Below are positions 44,701 through 59,700 of a stretch of 64,000 nucleotides of DNA, piece after piece (within the stretch, counting starts at the first letter, position 1; every line of letters begins with the position of its first letter). This stretch comes from Conchocele bisecta (Eukaryota > Mollusca > Bivalvia > Lucinida > Thyasiridae): the NCBI GenBank assembly GCA_029237695.1, contig CM055266.1:118891581-118955580 (forward strand). The letters run 5' to 3'. Position numbers and translations under genes: made by a program. The notes beneath the pieces are model-generated. The model was not told the DNA's origin and did not search any database. It saw only the letters and a list, made by a program, of their open reading frames with translations.

Positions 44701-47700
44701 AAATTGACTCTTTTGATGAGGGTGTCACTATAATATTCGCGCATGCACCTAGAAATCAGGATGATTCGCTCGTGAGGTGTTTGGCAACAATTGAAGGGTC
44801 AGTGTTAAATGCGTGCTATGAATATCTTGATCGCGACATTCACACGCATTTAACACGTTTCTGTAAAAAATTGAAAATTGAAGTTGCATGCGATCTTGCC
44901 ATCCGCTTTTAGAAATTCGTTTTGCACATGCACACGTGGAAAGAATGTGTGTTGTAATTGCATACCTTATCTGGCCGGATGACGCGGAGCACGATCATCT
45001 TCTGGAATTCGTTGAGTTGTTTGTTCCAGGGCTCGGGCAGCTCCTCATTGTGGGGTTCCTTAGAGTTGTAGTAATTCGCCCACTTGTCAATGTTCATCAG
45101 AATGTGCGCCCTGTAACAACGATGTACGACTCTCACTGGAGGAATGGGGCTTATTTGTTTTGAGACCAGTGTAGATCCAGATCAGCCTGTGCATCCGCAC
45201 AGTCTGATCAGGATCTGCACTGTTCGCCATTCCATCAATGAAACACCTGTAACGCTTCTAACAATCAGCGTACAGAAATGTGTATTTGATCAGGAGCTAC
45301 ACTTGTCATAAATCCCACAAGCCCTATTCCTCCAGTCCTCATTGTGGGCTTCCTTAGAGTTGCAGTAATTTGCCTACTTGTCAATGTTCATCACAATGTG
45401 CTCCCTGTAACAACCATATGTGGCTCTGTGCATGAATATTTGTATACATTCACTTCAGACAGCACCCCATTTCATGCGGAATACACCTTTATACAGGTAT
45501 GATTTTTTAAAAATATTTTATTTTTATTTTTGTTATTTCTCAATAATTCCAGCACAAACATATTTACACAATTCCCTAACATTTGATTGGCCCGTAGCAA
45601 GTCTCTGTCCAAAATTTATATCCCAGTAAACTCCCACGCCAAACTACTTTCCATAATCGTGAGGCGCAGTTAAAATAATTCTTAAGAAAACGGAAAATAA
45701 ACACATTTTCTTGATGAATTTATTTCAAATGTTGGAATTATAAGGAATGAATGGCCTTTTTGTGGAATTTATCGGGGATATAAACTTGGAAAAGTCGCGG
45801 GAATACTGGACGAGGCATTATAGAAAGTATTTATGATTTTCCCCAATCAAAATGGCATATCCTCAGCATGAAATGAGTTAATGCTGCCATTTTCCACCTA
45901 CACGTAGGTAACTAAAACTGACAAATTCAATAAACATTTCCCAAAATTGGCCGCTAATATAAAATTTGCTGTAAATTTTATCTACACTTACAAACTTCTT
46001 AGTCGTACAAAGTTTAGTGAAACGGGCCCCTGATCAGCCTGTGCATCTGCCATGCGTCGAGCAGGCAGTATAGATCTCCAACAGGCTACAGAAATGGGCT
46101 ACTTGATCAGGAGCTACACTGGTCACAACTCCCATAAGCCCCATTCCTCATGCTCATTGTGGGGTTCCTTCAAATTGTAGCAGTTTACCCACTTATCAAT
46201 GTTCATCACATCCCTGTAACAAGGCATCTATTAGAATAATGACGGTATTTACGGTTAGTCCAGTGCCTTATCTGTGACTGTTACTGGAGGAATGAGCTTA
46301 TGGTATTTGTGACCAGGGCCCGGTTGCTCAAAACATCCGTTAAGGATTTAACAGTCCGTTAAGCTAACTGATGTTTTGAACAACCTAAAATCCTTAACTG
46401 AATGGTTAAAATCTCTGTTTTAACAGAGATTTTAACCATTCAGTTAAGGATTTAACAGTCCGTTAAGCTAACTGATGTTTTGAACAACCGGGCCCCGTCT
46501 AGCTCCAGACCTGAGACTATCATAGCAAACTATGTCGAAGAAACCGTCTCTATTGACCGCGATAATTTACCTGAACTTCTTCATGCAGCTGAGCTCGGAG
46601 GCACGACAAATCTCGTCCCAGCTCTTGTCGTTGAGCCAGGTGGGTGCTGGGTTGGCCAACTTGTTCTCCAGGCCCACTCCTCCCGTTAGGAAGAACATAA
46701 ACTCGTCCCGATTCAGCTCTTGTTTCGATCTGCAAAAACGAGGGTGAAAATTACAATCATAAACACTAAAGGTGCTGGGCCACAGCTATATGGAGCTGGA
46801 GAATATGACATCACACAGACCTCAACTTGCTCTGACCCATTCAATAATGTGTGAACTGCAATCATAATAGAGGCTTATTGAATTTTTGAGCATTATAACT
46901 CCTGGTCCTTTGCATACCGTTATAAATATAACCCTAAATATTCGGACACCATTTATTTGGGGAAACACATGGAAAATATATGGTTTCCCCACAACAGTGA
47001 GCATGCCAATATTTAGGGTAGTACTTGTTTAATCACAATAACACTGTATTTGAATACAATTTGTTTTGGGAAACCCCTATTTAAGCAATTTGTGTCCGAA
47101 AATTTAATGTTATTACGGTATAAAACTTTTTGAGAATATTGATATTTATTAAATTTGTGCACTCGTATTCGGGCAGTTTGACTGGCCGAGACTGAGCACA
47201 GATAAATCATGACCAATCAGACGTTCTATACTTGAGATCAGACAGTTTGATTGGTGGATACTGAGCACAGCTTAATCACGACCAAACTTCCTATCCTAGA
47301 CACATGAAATGAGACAGTTTAATTGGTCGAGACAGTCTCGATCTATCAAACATTTTTATTTTGACCCTGATCTGCAGCCTATTTCATCAAAATTGCAAAG
47401 TATACTTATCTAGCAAAGTATATTTTGAGGGAGTAATCATTTATTTTTCCCAAAATGCATAATTTCATATAGAACTAACGACTGCATATATTTGATGATG
47501 TACAAATTGGGAATGTTTGTCATAATCTCAAAAACTTAACCCTTACACCACTATCTTCATTTTTTGTCGTCTGCTGTTTATTTTCCATTTTCCATTTTTA
47601 TCATCAAAAACATGCTTTGACAGCAATTTAGAATAATTTACAACATGCTTTGACAGCACTTCAGAATCATTTCCATTGGAAATGATTCTGAAGTGCTGTC

Positions 47701-50700
47701 AAACCATGTTGTTATTGAGAAATAAGGCAAGATATAAAAGCAACAGCAGACGACAATTGTTGTGAGTAGCAGTCTAAGGGTTAAAACGTGTCCGTTATAC
47801 ATGAACATGGAGATAAGCAAACTGAAATCAAAGAAATCAATACAATTTTCACTTTCCGGACAGTAGAAACAACTTTTAATGTGGTAAAAATGTTTCTGCT
47901 CCAAATACGTACGACACGTGTTACAGGACATTGCTGGTACTACGTCCATTTTACAATTCGACACTGTTACAACAGTAAACTTTCATTAATGCTGAATTAT
48001 ATTTGATGTCTCATGTATTTTCACATTTATCGCAACATTTCCATGTTTTAGTAGAGCATAGGATATAATGTTCAGGTGTTGACAAAGCACATTTAATAAG
48101 AGTAAATGCAAATCGTTTTCTGATCAAAAGGGTCTCTGAATTTACAAGATTCACTTTATCAATAGAAATTCATGAATACATGTACAAATATTTTATGTTT
48201 GTTTCTTTGCTACTAAAAACATAGTTTGATATGTGGCCCCCAACTGAGAACCAGATGGCTGTGGCCCGCTTGTCGAGCCCGCCGAGGCATTTGATGGTCT
48301 CAGAGTGTATTTATTTGAAGTTTGAATTAAGTGTTGTGGAGATATAAGGTATGTAAAAGCTTTAACCCAAATTTTAAAGTCATTTGACCTTGATCTTGGA
48401 CATGTGGGCCGCATGGGTGGGCTATAGAATGAAAATATGGATGATGATATAGAGGATATTCCATCGTACATTTTGAATAGCGGGAAATAATATACGAGTG
48501 TGCGTCGGCTTCCGCGTAAGCAACGAGTGAGCGTTTTCTCGCGTTTTGACGTTACGTTGTGTGACGTCAAATGTGACGTAAAATGTGACGTCATGTAAAC
48601 TTTTTGAAATCAAAATTACGCAGCTGTTTCTATGAACCAGATATATTTGAGTGCATTTTGGAATGTGTTCAATCACATTAACATTCTAGATTAGTCGAGA
48701 CCCTTTCCAAATTTTCAAATAGCTTTATTTTGACTGTAATAAAAATTAAACATTTTGCATGGTAACTTGTGGTTTCCAAGAAAACAGACGTGAAATTACG
48801 GGTATTCTCTTCACGGTGTATTATTTGTAAGGAGTTGATTACGTGTTTTCTCGCACAGCGAAACCCATTCAAATAATTTGCAAGAGTGTAATAAAAATAA
48901 TTATTTGAAGTTTGAAGTAAATCGGAGTAAGTGTTATGGAGATATAACGTGTGTAAAAACTTTAACGCAAATGTCAATGTCATTTGACCTTGACCTTGGG
49001 CATGTGGACCACATGGGCAGGCTATAGAATGAATATATGGATGATGAATAAGAAGTATTGGATGTTGGAAGAAAATGGAGTAAGTGTTGTGGAGATATAA
49101 GGTATGTAAAAACGTTAACACAAATTTCAAAGTCATTTGACCTTGACCTTGGGCATATGGACTACATGAGCATAATTATTTGAAGTTGGAAGTAAATTGG
49201 AGTAACAATTGTGGAGATACAAGGTATGTAAAAAAAACTTAACACAGATTATATAATAACGCAAACTTCCAAGTCATTTGGCCTTGACCTTGGGGCACAG
49301 GGGCCGCATGAGTGGGACACAGAATGAATATATGAATGATGACTAATAAGCATATGAAGTTTCAAGTCAATGTGACTTAGGGCTGCAGAGATATAAGGTA
49401 TTTAAAAACTTTAACACAGATTTCGGACGGACGGACGCACGGACACCCGGACACCCGGACGTCATTGTGATCACTATGTCTCGCTTTCCGCAAGCGGGCT
49501 CGAGAAAAAGTACCTTATGATGTGTGACCAGCACAGCTCCAGTAGCCTATTTCATCAACATTGCAAAGTATACTTTAGTAGCAAAGTATACTTTGAGGGA
49601 GAAATTTTCAATTTTATGATAAATTTATTAATTTTTATTATACTGAATTTATTACATTATCACAGCCATTTAATGGCTGTGATAATGTAATAAATTCAGT
49701 ATAATAATTCTGCATACTTTTAATCATGAAATATATGCATTTGTTAGTTCTATATGAAATAATGCATTTCAGGAAAAATAAATGATTACTCCCTCAAAGT
49801 ATACTTTGCTAGTAAAGTATACTTTGCAATGTTGATGAAATAGGCTACAGATCAGCCTGCACATCTGTGCAAACTGATCAGGGCCAACGCTGTTCAGTAA
49901 TCAGTCACTGAAGTTCCCTACTGTTTTCAGCCATACAATTAGATACTGTTTATTCAACCTGTAGCCTATTTCACCAAAATTGCAAAGTATACTTTTCTTG
50001 CACTTTGAGAGAGAAATTTTCAATTTAAGGATAAATTTATTAATTTTTATTATGCTGAATTTATTACATTATCACAGTCATTTTGGCTGTGATAATGTAA
50101 TCAATTCAGTATAATAATTCTGCATACTTTTAATCATCAAATATATGCAGTTGTTAGTTCTATATAAAATAATGCATTTCGGGAAAAATAAATGATTATT
50201 CCCTCAAAGTATACTTTGTTAGATAAGTATACTTTGCAATGTTGGTGAAATAGGCTACAGGTACGCTGATTATGCTCATGAAATTATGCACAAATGGTTG
50301 GGTCCTTCCACTAAAAAAACAAGTGTGTCATGACTGATGTAATTTCTCCATATACACAAACTGTTCTTTATATCAGAGACACAATCTGAGACATGTTCTG
50401 GCAATATAAACATTCATTCACCATTACCCCACGTATTGATTGGCATTATTATACATTTTATATCAGACGTAAATTTTCACACTGATATCAGGGGCAATAA
50501 CTGTTTCCTTAACGGAAATTACTATTTATTCTTTGTTTTTATTTTTTGATGTGCAATGATCATACTCTATAATCTGTTGGAAATATCATTTTTTCAGGTG
50601 ACGCTTTTAATTAGAAAAAATAAATAAAAAATGTTATGCCTCATTTGCATATGAAAATAGCCTGATACCGCCGCGCGTCACTATCAGTAATATAAATGTT

Positions 50701-53700
50701 ACTAAATGATTATATTTGTATAGCGGGCACTCGTAATTTTTAGAACTGGTGGAATAGTGACACAATTATACACTTATTTAATTCCTATAAAGAACAGTTT
50801 GTGCCTACTGAGTGGGTATGTACCTTTAATGATGTCATAATGGAAAACACGAGTGGTGTAAATTACAGCAGTAGCTGCTCTGAAGAACTGAGTGGCGTAA
50901 TTCACCATTATATTTCTGTACTACTGATTGAAAGTACAAATGCTAATCCGACTGTAACTGTCATATGATCAGGATCTACAATTGTTGCATATGGTCACTG
51001 TTCTCAGCCGGCGACCCATTTATATCTAGGTCATTATGATATATATATATATATACATATGTTTTACACTACACAGGACATTTTATGTACACATATAAAT
51101 AGGTTTACACATGGCCGTATATTGAGCATACATGAGTTAATCTTATACATCACCCATGATCATAAACAATTCTGAGAATATTCTCAAACTTGTACTCTAA
51201 ATCAAGCAGTTTAACAGCTCAGCTTCTATCAATCAAATTTCTTGATTCTGAGCATAAGATCATTTTCCAGAGCTCCAGTTAAGGTGCGTAATTTGACCAA
51301 CTTGGGGTGAAATTTTGTTATTTCTTCATTAAAAATTGCAAGTTGGGAGTCCTTTAGAATCGTCTCATTGAGACGATTCTAAAGCACTCCCAACTTGCCA
51401 TTTTTGATGGAGAAAGAAGAAATTTACCTTCAAATTACGCACCTTAACTGGAGCTCTGTACAATGAGACCATATGCTCAGATCTTTATAATCACGGACCA
51501 GATTTAGATGTAGCATTTACATTTCTTGCGCTGGAGTACGAGTATTTGCTCAGATATGCTCAATAACAACTCGGCCTGTTGACACCAGTGTTACAAGGGT
51601 TATCTGACCCTGTGATGCGAAGGAAGTCAAATCCTTCGATTACAAACTCATCCGCATCATCCGCTGGCCCGGGCACATACTTAAACCGGAACCGCCTGGG
51701 TGTTAGTAAAGCACAAATGGTTAATAACGGAAATACTGTTAATAAATGTTAATGAAAGAAAACTTACCAGAGAGTGAGTAAAATGTGCATGTGAGAAGTG
51801 AATTAGAAGGTTTAAGGAAATAGGAGAAATATATTATATCAAAGAATAGTTATTTGTTGTTGAAGAAGATAATAATTATATACCGTATTCATTCTAATAA
51901 ATGCCCATACTTTAATAAACGCCCACCCCCCATTTTTGGGCAAAAAAAAAGAACATTTTCTGCCCGAATTTACAAAAATTGGGACCCCTAATAAACGCCC
52001 ATGGCCTCCTCTGGAAAGAAAAATGGACATACCTGTCAAACTGTAATTTTCCGTATTTTTCTTTTTAGTAACGCGCGGACATGTGCCTTTCGTTCTTTGC
52101 GTCCAAATATTCTGTAGGAACATGGAATTTCAAGGCCACCTCCCCTTGCAAATGTCCCGATAGAGGAAGGTCGCAGTTCCCCAGAAGTAACTGCGATCAC
52201 CTGGGTGATATCTCCGTTATTAAATAATGTTGTCAATGGCTGGCTGACACAGTCCTTCAGGAATATGTCCCACAACAGTTTCGCCTTGTTTAACAATTAT
52301 TGCAGAGTCACTATAGTCGTTATCTGGTTCTAATATACAATCCAGTTCTGTTCCTGGTGGATAACTTGTTCTACGGATTTGGGGTATGTCCGAATACTTA
52401 CTGATCCTAAAGTAATTATTCTAATGAGAAATGGACCAGTCCAAACATACAGATTATCCGAATACTAACGTCCGATACGGTAGTAATTGCTAAGACTACA
52501 CCGTGAGTACATAGAACGTCTGTAAGGTTTACAAATCCAATCGTTTTCTTCACTTTTTTACATTTTTTACTCTGACCAAAAACCATTGCCTCTATTAATC
52601 GCCCACCCCCGACCTGTGACTTACCGATGATTCTAATAAGCGCCCAGGCGTTTATTAGAATGAATACGGTACATAAATCTATATTAATACAAAGAAAGCT
52701 AATAACTTAAATACCATGCAATGCCGATAAAAAAAAAGAAGAAATTGTGACTCAAAATATATAGGTGGACAGGAAACTATCTAAACCAGACACACTAGGA
52801 AGTCCTTAGGATGTCCAGTTTTGAGAGATTTCACTGTAACTTTAGTATATAAGACGTATTTGAGCATATGATCATAACATGATCTATCATTACATATAGA
52901 TTATAGGTGAAATTTAACATGTACATGCGTGTGTTCTGTGTGTTCAGTATTAAATAGAGGTTTTATTGTATTTAGTTAAATATGGTAACAGAAATTTGTC
53001 AAAATATGGACAAGCTGTGTCAATGATTGCAATTAAAGAATTCTCTATTCAAGTTTGATATTTACATTAATCTAAAATAGTATTCAAACTACATGAACTG
53101 TCTTTAATAATCACAGACATGCTGTGATATAAACAAAAGAATTACTGAAACTTTAATCAACATTTCAAGTATTACAAACTTAACACAAATGAGACACTAT
53201 TAGTACGCTTTACATCTATACATGTTGTAAATGTTTTTTCTGTAAAACAATATTCATCTGATAGTTGGCAAAAAAAGTGTTTAAAAAGCACAAAATTACA
53301 ATAGACACAGCACACCACAACAGTTAAATACTATGAAAACATTGTTAGAAGGAATTCAACTCAAAACCTGTTAAAATGGGAATAACTCATTGAGACCTGT
53401 TAAGGTGGACAACGATGACATTTCCCGCGGTAAAGATCGAAGGCCACACTGCGCACACACCAAACATAGGCAGATCCAACCACACACTAAACCACATACC
53501 CGGTACTTACAAAAGAATGTTTGCACATAGAATGTAAGAGAAAAGAAGCTTGTCCTTTTCAAATAGAGATCGACACACGTTACAATATAAATTGTAAGTG
53601 AAGTGATCAGTCAAATAACGCAAACGCCGCTCCAGAATCTTGGACCGATTGCTGAAACAAACACAACACAATATAGAAATAATAAACGATAGAACATTTA

Positions 53701-56700
53701 TACAACTTCTTCATACTTACAACAGGATATTTGCACATAGGATAAATGAGAAAAGAAGTTTGTCTTTCTCAAAGAGAGACCGGCACACACTACAGTACAG
53801 ATTGTACGTAAAGTGGTCGGAAAGGTAACGTAGGCGGCGCTCCAAAATCTTTGATCGATTGCTGGAAGACAAGAAGATGTACTACATAATTATGAGCATG
53901 CTAAAAGCTAAACTAGTATTATGAAGCTAACATGCTCTGTGTGACTTACCTGTAAAGGGTTAGCACAGTTTTTAGCCTTAACCCTTCTTGTTGACGGAAA
54001 TTGCCGTCTGCTGTTTTTCATTTTTGCTTTAATTCTTAACCAAAAAAAATGGTTTTGACAGCACCTGAGAATCGTCTCCACTGGAGACGATTCTCATGTG
54101 CTGTCAAAACCAGGTTTTTGTAGAGAAATATTGAAAATAAAACATTTCCAGCAGACGACAACATTTAATTCAGCATAGTAAGGGTTAACATAATTGACTA
54201 TAAATTATGTCAGCCACCATGACAACAATGGGTTTAGTTTAGACTTCAGACTGCATGGATGCATAGGCTGATCTGGGGTTATACTGGTACAAACTACATA
54301 AACTCCTTGTTGTCGTGAGTGGTCACATATAATGCAATACCGGTACATCATAGCTCCAGCTTTCTTTTGCATTAAATTCAAAAATTTAATCACATTGTGC
54401 ATTATTTTTTAAAATAATAATTTTTAGATATTTTCTGTAAATAAATCTATCGACTATTATGCAAAAGTTGCTCATGACACAAATGGACAAGTGCAATAAA
54501 AACAAACTGGCAATATATATTTTTCTGGTAGTCATGTTTAGTTATTATCATGGATCTAATATAATTTAGTTTTGAAAAATATAGTATTAATTAACCCCTT
54601 CACCCCTAAGTAACTGGAAAGGATTTTGATAACATTAATTTTGCAACCCATCCAATCGTCACAAAATCTAGTCCATTTACGAAAATGGGGTGTGTTTGTT
54701 CTCAAAAATATGAAAATTACTTGCAAAAAGGACAGATCCTGATGAGACGGCTCGTAACGAGCCGGCTCATCTGGATCTACACTTTTTGTCAATACCACTG
54801 TACAGGCCTAGGTCAGTTTGATAACGAGAAAGCCACAATATATGCCCATAGAGGCAAACATAGTTCAAGGTCACATGAGGGTCATATATGTCGGTTTGAG
54901 ATGTACATACAGAAAGTGATCGGATAGGTGAATGGGGATGAATTGAGAGTAACATATCATATTATGTCACATAATTGTCTATACACAACTGAAATAATGC
55001 ATTTTGTCCCATCAACACAGTGTGTATGTGCCGTGAATTTTTGTTTGATATCCTGTCAATATGACCTAATCATTGCGTATGAATATGTGCGGTGACTGGG
55101 GTTATTTCTTTTGCATTTTAAAGCCATTTGTAGGTGTTGACGGGATAAATAGAATAGTAGGTTAGTCCACGTGAATGGGAAAAATATCTGGCGCGGCACG
55201 GAAACGGGATGTGCTTGGTAGAGCCTCGCCATCCCGTTTCCTAAGCCTTGCCAGATATTTTTTCCCATTCACGGCACTAACCTACTATTCTTTATTTATC
55301 TTGTGAATGGTGACAAATTAAATTGATGTTTCTCAACAAAACCTGGAGATACGATGTATTGGGCTGAATTCTTGGTACGCTACTGACTGAAACTAAACTG
55401 GCATGCAGGTCTTGGCATAATTATAATCTACAAGCTGATACAGGACCTAAAATATGGGCACATGCATAGGGTGATTATAAACATGATATAATGATTCCAG
55501 TCGTTTCCCAAAAAATATGGAATTAAAATCAATTTTTTTTTTTTTTAAGAATATCACCATGTTTACTGACTGTACTCATGAACGACCAGGAAGAGCACTA
55601 TATTCCTTTCAGTAACTTGTCAGTCTTAGTAATCAAAAAACGGTTGATTGCAGAATTGGCTTTTATGTCTCAAACCAATATTGCAGAATGTGTTGGAGCC
55701 AAAATTATAACTTAATCTATGCAATATAAATCTCCAAGGCCAGATGCATACCCTTCCACATCTTTGGATGATTTAGTGTTTTAGTGTCGAGTCCTGTAAA
55801 AACTGAAATTAGTTAGTCTGTTAAGATATCTGAAATCTTTGTTAGTCTGTTAAGATATACACAGTATTGACTGTTTCCGAAAAAATATCAATAGCAACCT
55901 GTTACGAAGGAGAAATTCACAAAAAGTTAGAAATTTATGATGAAAATAAAATAAGAAAATTAATTCTTTGCATGCTGGGAAATTTGTGGGCTATAAATAG
56001 TTCAAAAATAGCAGACGACAATTCATTGTATTTTCTTTTATTTCTCCCTATAAATATCATGAATATGTCTTGGAATTTCATTAGAATTGCGTCCAAAGGA
56101 CGCAATTCTAATGAAATTCCAAGACATATTTACAGAGAGAAATAAGAAACATACTCATAATTTGTTGGATGTTATTTTCACTGCTAGCATGCAAAGAGTT
56201 AATAAAACATGCATATATACGAGTACTCATGAAACTATATCAGTCTACGACTACTTTAACTGATTTTAACAGGTAAACTGTGATCAAACAAATATTGTCA
56301 TCTTCTGAATTTTTCTCTCTTCAAAACTGTCTTATTAAAAAAAAAACTTATTATTTCTGAACATTAATCACAGGTTATCATTCAGTGACTTTCATACGGC
56401 ATTCTAACAACAGATCATCAAATGTGAAGTAGCAGTAGACTGTGTATCTAGGAATGGGTGGGGTAATATGGAGTAATATTAACTATCTAATCTATATATA
56501 TATACTAGCACTTGACTAACAGGTGTGCAAAACAAAAATAATCTTGCACATTACTGACAGGTACTCACAGTTGTAAATTAGAACAAAGTAAAAATGCAAA
56601 CACAAGTTTGTGTTTTGCGAACAGAGATCGAGAGATATTGTCATAGAGTTGGTAACTGAAGTGATCATTCAAATAACGAAGACGCCTATCCAAAATCTTG

Positions 56701-59700
56701 GATTTGTTGCTGAAACAAAGCAGTACGAGTAATAGGTAAATAAATATATCAGAGATGAGGGCGGGTTAAAAATTGAAGGGGTCAGTGGAAGAAGGGGGCT
56801 AAGTCCTTATGGACTCTTCTTCCAGTGCCCCCTTCAATTAACATTTTCAAGATGGTTGAACTAGATGTCCTGTATGTGAAGTGCAAGTGTCGTTCACAGG
56901 AACTTTGGTTAAAAAGTTACATCTTTTTGACTGGGAGAATAAAGATATTTGATTCATTCAGATTGCGTGAAAGAATAAAAAAGCTCAGATATCAGGATAT
57001 CAAGGGTGTGGGGATCAGAAACAAGGGAATTCCTCGGAAAATTTCAGAATTCCTCATGATAGTGATGAGCAAGATGAGAGTGATACACGAACATATAAAC
57101 AATGAAAGTGGAGATTGTGTAGAACTGGAAAATGATTATGAATTAATAAATTTAATGACATTCGATACAGGAAGAAACAACATGTTTTAGAATTTTTCGG
57201 AATTTTACAAGTTTCTGTTCCTGATGAATTCTCGAAAAAACGTTGTTTATTCCTTATAATTCCAACTCACTTTCCTTTCAAAGTGAGCAAAATGATTTTA
57301 ACCCTTACACCGCTATCTTAATTTTTTGTCGTCTGCTGATTATTTTCTATTTTCCAGTTTTATCATCAAAGACATGCTTTGACAGCACTTTAGAATAATT
57401 TACAACATGGTTTGAAAGCACTTTAGAATCATTTCCATTGAAAATTATTCTGAAGTGCTGTCAAACCGTGTTTTTATTGAGAAATAAGTCAAGATATAAA
57501 AGCAACAGCAGACGACAATTGTTGTGAGTGGCGGTCTAAGGGTTAATTTTAGTTGGAAACTGCAGGGGACCGTTTCACTAAACTACTTACGACTAAAATG
57601 TTTGTAAGTGCAAATTTAATATCGTCTGTAAATGTCAAATTATGGATTTACATTTATTGAGCACAGGCTGCATATGCAGCCTATGCTCAATAAATGTAAA
57701 TCCAATAATTATTTACAAGAAAACAGTGTTAATGTGAAATTTACAGACTATCATAAGTTTGCCCTTACGAACATTTTAGTCGTAGGAAGTTTAGTGAAAC
57801 AGCCCCCAGATCCTGAGGAGACACCTTGTAATGAGTCATGTACATGTGGGCATCACTGGAGAATGGAGCTTATGTGTTTTGCCAACAGAGTAGATCCCGA
57901 TCAGCCCATGCAGTGCGGTGGCACACTTTGATCAGAATCTTCACTGTTCACCATTCCATCAATGAAACACACATCAGGCTTCTGTGTGTAGATCACTTTC
58001 AGGCTGCGGGAGTGTGCTATTTGATCTGGAGCTACACTTGTCTCTCATAAATCCCTATTTTCCCAGTCACAGCCACATATAAACCCATTACTAATGCACA
58101 TTTGCTGAAATCTCCTGTAAACGATATAAAAAATTATTGCCAAAATGTTGAGTTCCATATTTTATTTAAAATTGTCAATGTTAGCAATAACAACATTTCT
58201 GAATTGCAGAATAGAGCAAATATTTCCCCAACAATGACACATTTATCATAGATGGGCTTTTCAATTGTGACTGGGATCAATAAAATGGGGCTCATGACAT
58301 TTCTGACAAGCCAAGCTCCTGACTTTTACTGCTTAATATATATTAAGAAGCAAGATGAGATGAATTTCATTGCCGAAACAGTGACAAACCTGCTCAAACA
58401 CAAATATCATAGGCACAATTTTATCAGTGAAAATTACTTGCAAAAAAGTGCAGATCCTGATGAGACGGCTCGTTATGAGCCAGCTCATCTGGATCTACAC
58501 TGTTTGCCAATATGTACCACTATACAGGTCTGTGGTGTTGAAAGGGTTAATAAATACAACACAAGAAATCAGTAACACTGATTGATGGATGTATCCCTCA
58601 AAAACATTCTAAGTCATTTGACCCTGAGCACATGGGTTGCACAGGTGAGCTGTAGAATGAAAATATCGATGATCAGTAGCCGATTTCATCAAAATTGCAA
58701 AGTATACTTTTCTAGCAAAGTATACTTTGAGGGAGCAATCATTTATTTTTCCTGAAATGCATTATTTCATATAGAACTAACGACTGCATATATTTGATGA
58801 TTAAAAGTATGCAGAATTATTATACTGAATTTGTTACATTATCACAGCCAAAAATGGCTGTGATAATGTAATAAATTCAGTATAATAAAAATTAATAAAT
58901 TTATCCTAAAATTGAAAATTTCTCCCTCAAAGTATACTTTGCTAGAAAAGTATACTTTGCAATGTTGGTGAAATAGGCTACAGAGCTCCAGATAAGCTGC
59001 GTATTTGCTTAAATACCCAATTAAAATTGAAATCATAAGTAGCCAGTATCAAAAAATAATAAAAAATTTGTGGTACCTTTATCATGCTGCAGAAAACAAT
59101 AAACAGACCACAAATATAGCATATTTTTCTTATTTACCATGAAAACACATCTTGATATTTCATAGACAATTCTAATGAAATTCCAAGACATGTTTTCATT
59201 TCGAAGCAAACTATTCAATAATTGCTGTCTGTTGATGTGTAAACATTAGTGTGATTTTATTTTACCCAATTAAAATTTGGAAATACCCAATTGCTTCAGA
59301 AATGACAATACTCAATTACTAATTCCTTATCTGGAGCCCTGTATGATAACAAATAAGTAGATGAAAATTCAAACCAATCCGACTCACTGTTAACAGAAAT
59401 AGTAGCAGCTGACGACTTTAATACAATTCTCAGACAGACAGATGGACAAAGTGGCGACTATATGCACCCTAAAACCTTTTTGGGGTTACATAAAATTATC
59501 CCTTCAGCGTCGTAGCCACGTTGAGGCACACCTAGGCAACTGCATCGGTGATATTTTTCGGATTTTTGTTTCTGCTTTCATCATAAAAGCAGATCGTGAA
59601 TTGACTATTCGTAACCATGTAATGTTATGCCTCAGTGTTTACCCCGGGGGACAAGCTCCCAGTAGCAAAGATCATCATTTATTCTGCCGTTCTCTATGAT

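Noticed and set aside
46550..46735. Minus-strand 61-codon frame over dynein exon d5
   Set aside because: It is in the wrong frame; the phase required by exons d4 and d6 gives the dynein-like sequence instead.
56825..57190. 121-codon plus-strand frame in a dynein intron
   Set aside because: Starts in a MITE palindrome, matches no family I recognise and has no supporting signals; kept only as a note.
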